From Rhizobium deserti (GTDB lineage Bacteria > Pseudomonadota > Alphaproteobacteria > Rhizobiales > Rhizobiaceae): a stretch of DNA of 64,000 nucleotides. Positions 53,961-61,837 of this stretch are shown in pieces; positions within the stretch are counted from its first letter, which is position 1, and every line of letters begins with the position of its first letter. Both the position numbers and the translations under genes were made by a program. Location of the stretch: positions 1,116,001-1,180,000 of the forward strand of contig NZ_SMTL01000001.1 of NCBI RefSeq assembly GCF_004358025.1, given 5' to 3'. Under the pieces are notes generated by a model. It was not told the origin of the DNA. It ran no database searches and saw only the letters and a program-made list of their open reading frames with translations.

Positions 53961-56039
53961 TTATGGTCTGCGGAAGAGCACCAGGCTTCGACCTTCAAGT
54001 TCGAAGTCCCGTTCCTTGGTGATGACCTGGCCGTGCTTGGTGACATCCGACGTCGTCAGTTCCAGCACCCAGCCGCCTTCGCCGAACTGCGGGATGCGGA
54101 ACGGAACATTGCCTTCAAACGGATTGAACAGCAGCAGCACGTCGTGCCATATGCCTTCTTCCTCCTTCAGATCGCCGCGGCCGATGTAAAGGCCAATCGT
54201 CGAGCCTTCTTCCCACTGCTCGGCAGTCTGGAATCCGCCGCCGGCATTGAACCACTTGATGTCCATCCCGTCGCGCCAGTTCTCGCGCCGCAGGATCGGC
54301 TGCTCGTGGCGCAGCTTGATGATCCGGCGGGTAAATTCGCGCAGCTCCTCGCAGCTTTCTGGCAAGTCCTCCCAATGCACCCAGGAAATGTCGCTGTCCT
54401 GGCAATAGCCGTTGTTATTGCCCATCTGGCTGCGACCGAACTCGTCGCCGGCCAACAGCATGGGCGTGCCGTGCGAGAAGAACAGCGTGGCGAGGAAGTT
54501 GCGCTTCTGGCGCTCGCGCACCGCATTGATGCCCTCGTCCTCCGTCGGACCTTCGACACCGTAATTGTAGCTGCGGTTGTCGTTGTGACCGTCGTTATTG
54601 TCTTCGCCGTTATCTTCGTTGTGCTTCTCGTTATAGGAAACGAGATCGTTCAGGGTGAAGCCGTCATGGGCCGTGATGAAGTTGACGCTCGCCCAAGGGC
54701 GACGACCGCGTTGGTCATAGAGATCGCCTGAGCCGAGCAGGCGTGCCGCGAAATCGGTCGGCACGTTGTCGCCCTTCCAGTATTCGCGCACCGTGTCGCG
54801 GTACTTGTCGTTCCATTCCGCCCAGCCGGGCGGGAAGCCGCCGACCTGATAGCCACCGGGACCGATATCCCAGGGCTCGCCGATCAGCTTGACCTTGGAG
54901 AGAACCGGATCCTGGGTGATTGCGTCGAAGAAGCCGCCGCGCTCGTTGAAGCCTTCCGGCTCGCGGCCGAGAATGGTGCCAAGGTCGAAGCGGAAGCCGT
55001 CGACATGCATCGCCTCGGCCCAGTAGCGCAGCGAATCCGTGACCATCTGCAGGACACGCGGATGCGAGGTGTTGACCGTGTTCCCGGTGCCTGTGTCGTT
55101 GATGTAGTAACGATGCTGGTCCGGCATGGTGCGGTAATAGGAGAAGTTGTCGATGCCCTTGAAGGAGAGGGTCGGGCCGAGTTCGTTGCCTTCCGCCGTG
55201 TGGTTGTAAACCACGTCGAGAATGACCTCGATGCCGGCATCGTGGAAGGACCGCACCATGTCGCGGAAGCCCTGGATGCCTTTCGGTCCATAATAGCGCG
55301 ACGCCGGCGCAAAGAAACCGAGCGTGTTATAGCCCCAGAAATTGTGCAGGCCCTTGTCGAGCAGGTGCTGGTCGTCCGGGAACGAATGGATCGGCATCAG
55401 TTCGACCGAGGTAATGCCGAGGCTCTTGATGTAGTCGACCGAGGCCTTGTGGCCCATACCCTCGAACGTGCCGCGGAGGTTCTGCGGGATGCCTGGATTG
55501 AGCTGTGTAAAGCCCTTCACATGGGTCTCATACACGATCGTATGCGGCCAGGCGATGTTCGGCCGGTTCTGGTCCTGCCAGTCGAATTCGTTAGGATCGA
55601 TCACGCGGCATTTCGGCATGAAAGGTGCGCTGTCGCGCGCATCGAAAACCAGATCCTTGTCCTCGTGCAGGAGATCATAAGCGAAATGCGCCTCGTTCCA
55701 CTCCACATCACCCGCCAGTTCGCGCGCATAAGGGTCGATTAGCAGCTTGTTGGGGTTGAAGCGGTGGCCGTTTTCAGGGTCATAGGGGCCATGCACGCGG
55801 AAACCGTAAAGCGCTCCCGGCTTCAGCTTGGGCACATAGCCGTGCCAAATCTCGTGCGTGTATTCCGGAAGTTCAAGACGGGCGATCTCGTTCTTGCCGC
55901 TCTCGTCGAACAGGCAGAGCTCTACACGCTGCGCGTGCGCCGAGAAGATAGCGAAATTGACCCCTTCACCATCAAAATTGGCCCCCAGTTGGAGCCAGGA
56001 GCCAGGTTGGATTTCGAAGTTACCGGTATTTGTCGTCAT
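53961..56039 (-). CDS. glgX: glycogen debranching enzyme (GH13, GlgX type)
   Basis: A 692-residue isoamylase-type enzyme that hydrolyses alpha-1,6 branches of glycogen. The N-terminal CBM48 domain has GANFDGEGVNFAIFSAHAQRVELCLFD. The GH13 barrel shows VILDVVYNHTAEG, DGFRFDLGTILGRE (nucleophile Asp) and LIGEPWDIGPGGY (acid/base Glu), then FITAHDGFTLNDLVSYNEKHN. The start at 56039 (MTTNTGNF) is preferred over 56081 because an EcfG-like promoter ends at 56069, which would put the transcription start after 56081. Confidence 0.93.
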   Translation of the reverse strand: MTTNTGNFEIQPGSWLQLGANFDGEGVNFAIFSAHAQRVELCLFDESGKNEIARLELPEYTHEIWHGYVPKLKPGALYGFRVHGPYDPENGHRFNPNKLLIDPYARELAGDVEWNEAHFAYDLLHEDKDLVFDARDSAPFMPKCRVIDPNEFDWQDQNRPNIAWPHTIVYETHVKGFTQLNPGIPQNLRGTFEGMGHKASVDYIKSLGITSVELMPIHSFPDDQHLLDKGLHNFWGYNTLGFFAPASRYYGPKGIQGFRDMVRSFHDAGIEVILDVVYNHTAEGNELGPTLSFKGIDNFSYYRTMPDQHRYYINDTGTGNTVNTSHPRVLQMVTDSLRYWAEAMHVDGFRFDLGTILGREPEGFNERGGFFDAITQDPVLSKVKLIGEPWDIGPGGYQVGGFPPGWAEWNDKYRDTVREYWKGDNVPTDFAARLLGSGDLYDQRGRRPWASVNFITAHDGFTLNDLVSYNEKHNEDNGEDNNDGHNDNRSYNYGVEGPTEDEGINAVRERQKRNFLATLFFSHGTPMLLAGDEFGRSQMGNNNGYCQDSDISWVHWEDLPESCEELREFTRRIIKLRHEQPILRRENWRDGMDIKWFNAGGGFQTAEQWEEGSTIGLYIGRGDLKEEEGIWHDVLLLFNPFEGNVPFRIPQFGEGGWVLELTTSDVTKHGQVITKERDFELEGRSLVLFRRP

Positions 56040-56068
56040 GCCGCACCCAGTTGAAAGATTCCCGTCAT

Positions 56069-56094
56069 AATGGTGCGGCACAACATTTCGTTCC
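56069..56094 (-). promoter_or_regulatory. imperfect EcfG-type promoter of glgX
   Basis: Minus strand GGAAC (56094-56090)-N17-CATT (56072-56069), one mismatch, 30 bases before the ATG at 56039. Confidence 0.45.
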
Positions 56095-56118
56095 CTCGAT
56101 CTTCAACTATGACAGAAA

Positions 56119-56346
56119 CTATTGCTTCGGCGCCTCGGTAGGTTGGCTGTTCGTCGCGCCAGCCGCATTGTTGACGGGGGCCTGATAGCCGGAGCCGCTC
56201 TGCGGCGTCGCTCTTTGCTCGGTCGGCGCCGTGTTATTGGCTTGGGGAGGCGGCGTATTGTTGAAGGTGTCGTTCTGCTTTTCACCGGAATCGCTGCAGC
56301 CGGCGAGCAGAAGCCCTGCCGACATGGCCATGATCAAACGCTTCAT
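56119..56346 (-). CDS. small lipoprotein, unknown
   Basis: A 75-residue lipoprotein. The signal sequence ends in a clear lipobox (LLLAGCSDSG), so the mature protein is about 58 residues. It is rich in Asn, Pro, Gln and Thr (NNTPPPQANNTAPTEQ) and likely disordered. The start overlaps the stop of the preceding 101-residue gene (ATGA), so the two are coupled. Confidence 0.82.
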   Translation of the reverse strand: MKRLIMAMSAGLLLAGCSDSGEKQNDTFNNTPPPQANNTAPTEQRATPQSGSGYQAPVNNAAGATNSQPTEAPKQ

Positions 56347-56648
56347 GTTGTTTCTGCTCCCTTGGTCTTGTTGTGTCGCGCTGTCGGACGCCGGGCATCG
56401 AGCGCGATGATCTTTTCAACGGCCGCCACGTCTTCGGTTATGGCCACCGGAATCGGATCGCCGGCAATCGCTTCCAGAACCTCCGGCGCCAGCGCGCCAT
56501 TGCGGATCACATACTCCAGAGCTTCCCGTGTCTGCCGTTCCGCCTGCAACTGGGCGTAAAGCGCCAGGATCAAACGGTCACGGACATCGTGCTGCTCGTG
56601 TCGAGGTTTCTGGTCGGTTCCGGTACCAGTCCTGGCAAATTCAGCCAT
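56343..56648 (-). CDS. small helical protein, unknown
   Basis: A 101-residue soluble protein with a helical, charged central region (RDRLILALYAQLQAERQTREALEYVIRNG), possibly coiled coil. I do not recognise the family. The start at 56648 has GGAGG five bases upstream; an ATG at 56660 is an alternative. It forms a two-gene operon with the lipoprotein and has an EcfG-like site upstream. Confidence 0.72.
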   Translation of the reverse strand: MAEFARTGTGTDQKPRHEQHDVRDRLILALYAQLQAERQTREALEYVIRNGALAPEVLEAIAGDPIPVAITEDVAAVEKIIALDARRPTARHNKTKGAETT

Positions 56649-56677
56649 GGCATCCTCCAAATCGTGATCGCAAGGTC

Positions 56678-56702
56678 AACTTTCGGTTTGCCCTATTGTT
56701 CC
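56678..56702 (-). promoter_or_regulatory. imperfect EcfG-type promoter of the 101-residue/lipoprotein operon
   Basis: Minus strand GGAAC (56702-56698)-N16-AGTT (56681-56678), one mismatch, 29 bases before the ATG at 56648. Confidence 0.4.
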
Positions 56703-56756
56703 CTCGCGACCCCTCTCCCCTATGTCTCCCGCAGAACAGATGTGAAGGAGAAGATG

Positions 56757-57026
56757 ATGTCGACGAGCCTGACGCCGCAGGAACTGGAAGGAAAGCTCAA
56801 CGCTCACCGGGAGCTGATGATCGACATGCTGGCGGCGATGATCGGCGGCGAAACGACAATCTCAGAATTCCTGCAGCGCCTCCGCGACGACGCGACCTTG
56901 AAGGATAATGAAGAGGATCCCGGTGTCCTTCCCGATGGCGCCTTAGCGATCGAAAACGCTGCTGCACGCGAGCTTCGCAGCATCCTGGAAGCCGCCCGGG
57001 CAAGGGCCGCTGCGGACATCCGGTAA
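56757..57026 (+). CDS. small soluble protein, unknown
   Basis: An 89-residue helical, acidic protein (LTPQELEGKLNAHRELMIDMLAAMIGGETTISEFLQRL, then an acidic loop, then LRSILEAARARAAADIR). The family is not recognised. AAGGAG lies six bases before the ATG at 56757. It is divergent from the 101-residue gene. No exact EcfG-type site was seen in front of it. Confidence 0.72.
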   Translation: MSTSLTPQELEGKLNAHRELMIDMLAAMIGGETTISEFLQRLRDDATLKDNEEDPGVLPDGALAIENAAARELRSILEAARARAAADIR

Positions 57027-57075
57027 CTGCCCATACATCTTTGCGGCGACCATGCCACGATTATGGCCATATTGT

Positions 57076-57100
57076 GGAACAAGATTGCCTGATCCTCGTT
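57076..57100 (+). promoter_or_regulatory. exact EcfG-type promoter of a 25-residue membrane peptide gene
   Basis: GGAAC-N16-CGTT, an exact match, ending 27 bases before the ATG at 57128. No other plus-strand gene follows for more than 5 kb, so the short ORF is its only obvious target. Confidence 0.8.
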
Positions 57101-57127
57101 CATCCTGCATGCAACATGGAGGCGGTT

Positions 57128-57205
57128 ATGGTCAGGGAATGGGTAGAAGCAGCAAGTTTCGTTCTGGTCATCGCGGCGTGCTACATGATGATCGTGCCGG
57201 TCTGA
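57128..57205 (+). CDS. 25-residue single-pass membrane peptide
   Basis: A short gene with an ideal Shine-Dalgarno (GGAGG, five bases before the ATG). The product is MVREWVEAASFVLVIAACYM followed by a short hydrophobic end (MIVPV): a charged N-terminus and one membrane helix of about 17 residues. An in-frame ATG at 57116 would add four residues but overlaps the Shine-Dalgarno. It lies directly behind an exact EcfG-type promoter, which together with the ribosome site makes expression likely despite its size. Function unknown; small stress-induced peptides of this build often modulate larger membrane proteins. Confidence 0.7.
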   Translation: MVREWVEAASFVLVIAACYMMIVPV

Positions 57206-57238
57206 AAGGCTTTTGAACTCCTGAGGAGGAGTGGCCGT

Positions 57239-58303
57239 TTACGGCCCCACGCTCTCGCGGCCAGCGAAATAGGCTGCGAGAGCCGTGATATCTTCGTCGC
57301 CCAGATGGGCAGCCGCTTCGGTCATGATATGGCTGTAGGAAGAACCGCCTCGGACGCCCCCGCGGAACAACCGCAGCTGCGTTTCGAGATAGGGCACTTT
57401 CTGGCCCGACAAGTGCGGATAAGCAGCGTTGCCGCCTTCTCTCTCATGACAGCTGAGACAGGCTGGAATGGTATCTGCCGCCCTTCCCTTTTCGGCAAGC
57501 TCCTGCCCCCGGGCCACCAAAGACCGATCCGCAGCTGATCGATGGAGGGGCTGAGGCTGGCTGGCATAATGCGCTGCGAATTCGCGCAACTGATCTTCCG
57601 GGATCGTCGACACTGCCTGCTGCATGATGCCGCTTGGTCGCCGTCCCTGGACATAAGCCTGCAGGCTGTTCATCAAGTAGGTTTTCGACTGGCCGGAAAG
57701 GCTGGGTATCAGGCTATCTTCACCAAGTCGCTGCTCGCCATGACAACTGTCGCAGGTAATTGCCTGGGCCGACATGCGGGCAACCTGACGTCCCGTCGCC
57801 AGGCCGGCCATGGCGGTATATTGGCCGGAAGACATGTCCGGCAGGCGGCGAAGGAAGGCAACCATGGCCCAGACTTCGTCATCCCGTGTTTGCACCGGCC
57901 ATGCGGGCATGCCGGTATATCTGACGCCATGCTTGACGATCTCGAAAAGCTGCTCGTCCGTCCACGAGCCAATGACGCCCTTAAGATCCGGCGGCGGCGG
58001 CAACATGCCGAGCACCGCAGTGGAGCGGGCTTGCGCCGGCGAACCATGGCAGGTAGCGCAGCCGCTTTCGAAATGGCCGGCTGCCGGCGGCAGAAGGGCA
58101 GGATTATCGAGAGGTGGCGCTTGCACCGTGATTGCTGCCGTGCTGACTGAGCTGCGCATCACCCAGTGCAGGAACCAGTCGGTCACAGCCCAATGGCCGC
58201 TGCTGGCGCGGATGCCGATCAAGCCGGACCAGCCGATCAGCAGCCCGGCGATCGGCAGGATCACAATGAGGGCGAGCACATGTTTCCAGCGGATGGTCAT
58301 CAT
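57239..58303 (-). CDS. membrane-anchored tri-haem cytochrome c
   Basis: A 354-residue cytochrome c with an N-terminal membrane anchor (LALIVILPIAGLLIGWSGLI) and three CxxCH haem sites: CATCH (about 82-86), CDSCH (mid-protein) and CLSCH (C-terminal third). Methionine ligand regions such as YTGMPAWP and SGIMQQ follow. It is the last gene of the cytochrome oxidase operon and overlaps the CtaG-like gene by four bases. It probably feeds electrons to the oxidase from a quinol or dehydrogenase donor. Confidence 0.9.
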   Translation of the reverse strand: MMTIRWKHVLALIVILPIAGLLIGWSGLIGIRASSGHWAVTDWFLHWVMRSSVSTAAITVQAPPLDNPALLPPAAGHFESGCATCHGSPAQARSTAVLGMLPPPPDLKGVIGSWTDEQLFEIVKHGVRYTGMPAWPVQTRDDEVWAMVAFLRRLPDMSSGQYTAMAGLATGRQVARMSAQAITCDSCHGEQRLGEDSLIPSLSGQSKTYLMNSLQAYVQGRRPSGIMQQAVSTIPEDQLREFAAHYASQPQPLHRSAADRSLVARGQELAEKGRAADTIPACLSCHEREGGNAAYPHLSGQKVPYLETQLRLFRGGVRGGSSYSHIMTEAAAHLGDEDITALAAYFAGRESVGP

Positions 58304-58953
58304 CGGCTTACCCTCCCCTCACCGGTCTGCAGCGGACGATTGAGCGTGCCCGCCAGCAGCGCAAGGCCACCGGCAAGATAGGCCACTGCACCGACCAGAA
58401 GCATGATCACGCCACCCGCCTGCTGGTCCTGCGCTGCAGTCAAGGTGAGGCCGAGGCAGCTGACTTCGCCTTCCCCGAACAAAGGCCGCGGCGAGAGCGC
58501 CAGCAGTGCGCCGAGCAGGGTCATGTGCATGGAGGTGAAGAGAAGGCCAAAAGTTCCCGCAAGCCGTCTTTCCTCCCGTCCGCTCGCCGCGCCGCCGAGG
58601 CAGGACAGCCAGAGGGTGAGACCAGCTCCGAGGAAGACGATCTGCTCGAGCGCCGCCACCAAGCCGGAGCCTTCCGACAGCTGCCGCAGCACCGGAACAT
58701 GCCAGCCCCAGACCGCGAACAGTTCCAGGACGGAGGCTAGCACCGGCGTCAGCCAGGTCCGGTCTGCCGTATAATCCAGCCGCGTTCCAGACAGGCCGAG
58801 CGCGATCAGCGGCGCGGCGATCGCCACGACTCCCATATGGGCAATCATGTGCACCGAAAATGCAGCCCTATCGGCGAAGGGCAGCAGCAGAAACCAGAAG
58901 GCAAGAAGCAGGACAAAGCCGAGGACAAGGGTCGAAGTTCTCATCTCTGGCAC
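58300..58953 (-). CDS. CtaG-like cytochrome oxidase assembly membrane protein
   Basis: A 217-residue polytopic protein of the caa3 CtaG family, with about seven membrane helices, HMIAHMGVVAIAAPLIALGLS, WGWHVPVLRQ, LFTSMHMTLLGALLAL and DQQAGGVIMLLVGAVAYLAGG. Conserved histidines are typical of the family, which is needed for caa3 oxidase assembly. An ATG at 58944 is an alternative start. It overlaps the upstream small membrane gene by 13 bases. Confidence 0.85.
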   Translation of the reverse strand: MPEMRTSTLVLGFVLLLAFWFLLLPFADRAAFSVHMIAHMGVVAIAAPLIALGLSGTRLDYTADRTWLTPVLASVLELFAVWGWHVPVLRQLSEGSGLVAALEQIVFLGAGLTLWLSCLGGAASGREERRLAGTFGLLFTSMHMTLLGALLALSPRPLFGEGEVSCLGLTLTAAQDQQAGGVIMLLVGAVAYLAGGLALLAGTLNRPLQTGEGRVSR

Positions 58954-59324
58954 TCCGCAATGAAGATCATCGGGATGGCCATGTAGAGCACGGCGATGAA
59001 GCTGAGGCCGGAGAGTAGCAGGGTCGCGAAGCCCTGGAAGTGCTTGCGGTCTTGCCTTGTCGGTGCGTCATGGGGCGGATCGCCTGTGCCATATCCCCAT
59101 TGACGCCAGGCGAGATAGGCCGACAGAACGATCATGGCCAAGGCCAGCAGCGTGAAGACGCCAAGCCCGATCCGCACCGCGTCGAAGGATAGATGGAGGC
59201 TCAGAGCCTTGGCGCAATAAACCGCAAACCCGACATAGCAGACAAGGAAATGCACCGCCCACACCACCGGCGCCGTAAACAGCGTCCAGAGGGTCTCGAC
59301 CTCGCGAGGGATGACGCTCTTCAT
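58941..59324 (-). CDS. small membrane protein of the cytochrome oxidase operon
   Basis: A 127-residue protein with three membrane segments (FTAPVVWAVHFLVCYVGFAVY, IGLGVFTLLALAMIVLSAYL, LLLSGLSFIAVLYMAIPMIF). The start overlaps the fused oxidase subunit gene by four bases. No catalytic motif is visible. Its place suggests an assembly or accessory (subunit IV-like) role. Confidence 0.8.
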   Translation of the reverse strand: MKSVIPREVETLWTLFTAPVVWAVHFLVCYVGFAVYCAKALSLHLSFDAVRIGLGVFTLLALAMIVLSAYLAWRQWGYGTGDPPHDAPTRQDRKHFQGFATLLLSGLSFIAVLYMAIPMIFIAECQR

Positions 59325-61837
59325 GCGCTCACCAAGGGAAAGAGGCCGACGACCGCAAAGGTCACGACGGCCGTGAAAGCCATGAAGTGCCAGTAGAGTG
59401 CGACATTGCGGATATCCTGGTCGTATTCGCCGGTCATCTTGCCCGCAAGGCTGCGGGCCAGACAGTAAAGCTGCATGATGGCGCCGACGACGCCATGCAC
59501 GACCGCCCAGATCGCCACGATCCACACCGTGGCCGGATAAACATGGGCGGTCGGGTCCATGGCGTAAAGATAAGGACCGGCAAGACCCGCGCCGCATGCC
59601 GCAAGCGTGACGATGATGGCTGCCACCAGCGCGATGCGGGCGCCGTTCGGTCCCTTTTCGTTCAGCTGCCGGGCGAGAAGCGTCAATCCCCAGGCAGCGA
59701 CGAACAGGACGAGAGCGGTGATCGGCCAAACCACGCCGGGCCCCTGCGCTGCGGCGGTGAAATCGTCATGGACCGTCCAGTAAAAGAAATAGCCGAAGAT
59801 CAGGCTGGCAAACGCGGTTCCGTCGCCGACCATGGTGATGAACATGGCCCACCAGCCGACGGAGGCCGGACCGGACACGTAGATCGGCAGCTTGAGCCCC
59901 AGCCCGACATCGGTTTCCGGTGCTTCGGGGATCTGCGCCGTTCCTCTCCAAAGCCAGGTGACGATGGCGGCAAAGGTGATGATCGAACAGATGATGGTGG
60001 CGATCCACCACTTGAAGGTCAGCGCGATAAAGACGCCGCCGAGCGCCAGTGCCGCGACGATGGTGACATAGGATGTGCCGCCGACGCGCAGGCACTGGAT
60101 CGGCGTTGCATCCAGCACGGAGGTGACCAGCGTTTCCCGCCGGCCGGACTTGGCATCCGGCAGATAGAAGCGCCCCGCCTCGATATCCGCTTGCAGGTTG
60201 GGCTGGTCCCAGAGCGGGTAGCGGCTGGAAATGATCGGCACGGAGCGCATGCCCCAATCCTCGGCCGGATTGTTTGTCCATTCGAGCGTGCCCGAGTTCC
60301 AGGGATTGAGGTTGGGCTCGGATGGCGCAGGCTTCGGCCGCAGGATGTCGATCACGAAGGTCGCGACGCCGGCGGCGAAGACGAAGGCGCCGACCGTGGA
60401 GATGAGGTTGAACCAGTCCCAGCCTATATCCTGCGGATAGGTGAAGACACGCCGCGGCATGCCGCGCAGGCCGGACAGGTGCATGGGGAAGAAGGCGATG
60501 TTGAAGCCGGTAAACATCAGCCAGAAGGCGGCCTTGCCCCAGGCGTCCGAGAGCTTCTTGCCGGTCACGAAGGGGAAATAATAATAGATGCCGGCGACCA
60601 CCGGAAACAGCATGCCGCCGATCAGCACGTAATGCAGGTGTGCCACGACGAAATAGGTGTCGTGGGCTTGCCAGTCGAAAGGCACGAGCGCGACCATGAC
60701 GCCGGTGAGGCCGCCGATCACGAAGATGATCAGTCCGCCGGTGCCGAACAGCATGGGAACGGAGAAGATCACCCGCCCGGCCAGCATGGTGGCAACGAAG
60801 ACAAAGATCTGCACGCCCGTCGGAATGACGACGGCTTCCGAGGCGGCGGAAAAGAAGGCGAGCGAGATTTGCGGCAGCCCGGTTGCAAACATATGATGCA
60901 CCCAGAGCCCGAAGCTCAGGAAGCCGGTGCCGACGGCCGCGAGCACGATCCAGGAATAGCCGACGATCGGCCGCTGAGAGAAGGTCGGCACGATCATCGC
61001 CATCAGCGCAATGGCGGGCAGGAAGATGATGTAGACTTCCGGATGACCGAAGATCCAGAACAGGTGCTGCCAGAGCAGCGGATCCCCGCCCCTCGCCACG
61101 TCGAAGAACGGCCAGTCGAACATCCGCTCCATCTCGAACAGGAGGTCGCCGGCGATCAGCGGCGGAAAGGCGAACAGGATCATGCCGGCGACGATCAGCA
61201 GATACCAGGCGAACATTGGCATCAGGTTGATGCGCATGCCCGGCGCCCGGCATTTCATGATGCCGACGATGATCTCGACGGCGGCGGCAATCGACGCCAC
61301 CTCGATGAAAGACAGGCCGAGCAGCCAGATATCGGCGCCGATGCCCGAATATTTCTCGTCGGTTGCCAGCGGCGGATACATGAACCAGCCGGCATTCGGC
61401 GCCGCGTTGAAGAAGATCGAGCCGCAAACGAAGACACCGCCGAGCAGGAAGCTCCAGTAGCCGAAGGCGGACAGACGCGGGAAAGGCAGCTCCCGCGCGC
61501 CCAGCATGGACGGCAGGAGAAAGATCGCGATCGCCTCGAAGATCGGCACCGCGAACAGGAACATCATCACTGTTCCATGCAGGGTGAAGGCCTGGTTGAA
61601 GAAATCCGCCGACAGGAAATTATTGTTCGGCACCACCAGCTGCAGGCGCATGAGAAGCCCCAGACCGCCGGCAAACAGCATGAAGGCGAAGGCGGTGCAG
61701 GCATACCAGAGGCCGATCTCGCTATTGTTGACGGAGGTCCAATAGCGAAGCCCCTTCGGCGTGCCCCAGACCTTGCGCAGCCGCTCTTCCTGAGCCGCAC
61801 GTTCCTCCGCCGTAAAATTTCCGAGCTCGATGCTCAT
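59321..61837 (-). CDS. cytochrome c oxidase subunit I fused to subunit III (caa3 type)
   Basis: An 838-residue terminal oxidase subunit. Residues ~20-560 are subunit I: haem and copper ligands in TLHGTVMMFLF, the cross-linked His-Tyr with proton-channel Glu in WIFGHPEVYIIFLP, the Cu-B histidines in LWVHHMFATG, and haem ligands in FVVAHLHYVLIGG. Residues ~630-838 are a subunit III-like domain with about five to six helices (WWAMFITMVGDGTAFASLIFGYFFYW). It reduces oxygen to water and pumps protons. The I+III fusion is found in a subset of caa3 oxidases. Confidence 0.93.
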   Translation of the reverse strand: MSIELGNFTAEERAAQEERLRKVWGTPKGLRYWTSVNNSEIGLWYACTAFAFMLFAGGLGLLMRLQLVVPNNNFLSADFFNQAFTLHGTVMMFLFAVPIFEAIAIFLLPSMLGARELPFPRLSAFGYWSFLLGGVFVCGSIFFNAAPNAGWFMYPPLATDEKYSGIGADIWLLGLSFIEVASIAAAVEIIVGIMKCRAPGMRINLMPMFAWYLLIVAGMILFAFPPLIAGDLLFEMERMFDWPFFDVARGGDPLLWQHLFWIFGHPEVYIIFLPAIALMAMIVPTFSQRPIVGYSWIVLAAVGTGFLSFGLWVHHMFATGLPQISLAFFSAASEAVVIPTGVQIFVFVATMLAGRVIFSVPMLFGTGGLIIFVIGGLTGVMVALVPFDWQAHDTYFVVAHLHYVLIGGMLFPVVAGIYYYFPFVTGKKLSDAWGKAAFWLMFTGFNIAFFPMHLSGLRGMPRRVFTYPQDIGWDWFNLISTVGAFVFAAGVATFVIDILRPKPAPSEPNLNPWNSGTLEWTNNPAEDWGMRSVPIISSRYPLWDQPNLQADIEAGRFYLPDAKSGRRETLVTSVLDATPIQCLRVGGTSYVTIVAALALGGVFIALTFKWWIATIICSIITFAAIVTWLWRGTAQIPEAPETDVGLGLKLPIYVSGPASVGWWAMFITMVGDGTAFASLIFGYFFYWTVHDDFTAAAQGPGVVWPITALVLFVAAWGLTLLARQLNEKGPNGARIALVAAIIVTLAACGAGLAGPYLYAMDPTAHVYPATVWIVAIWAVVHGVVGAIMQLYCLARSLAGKMTGEYDQDIRNVALYWHFMAFTAVVTFAVVGLFPLVSA

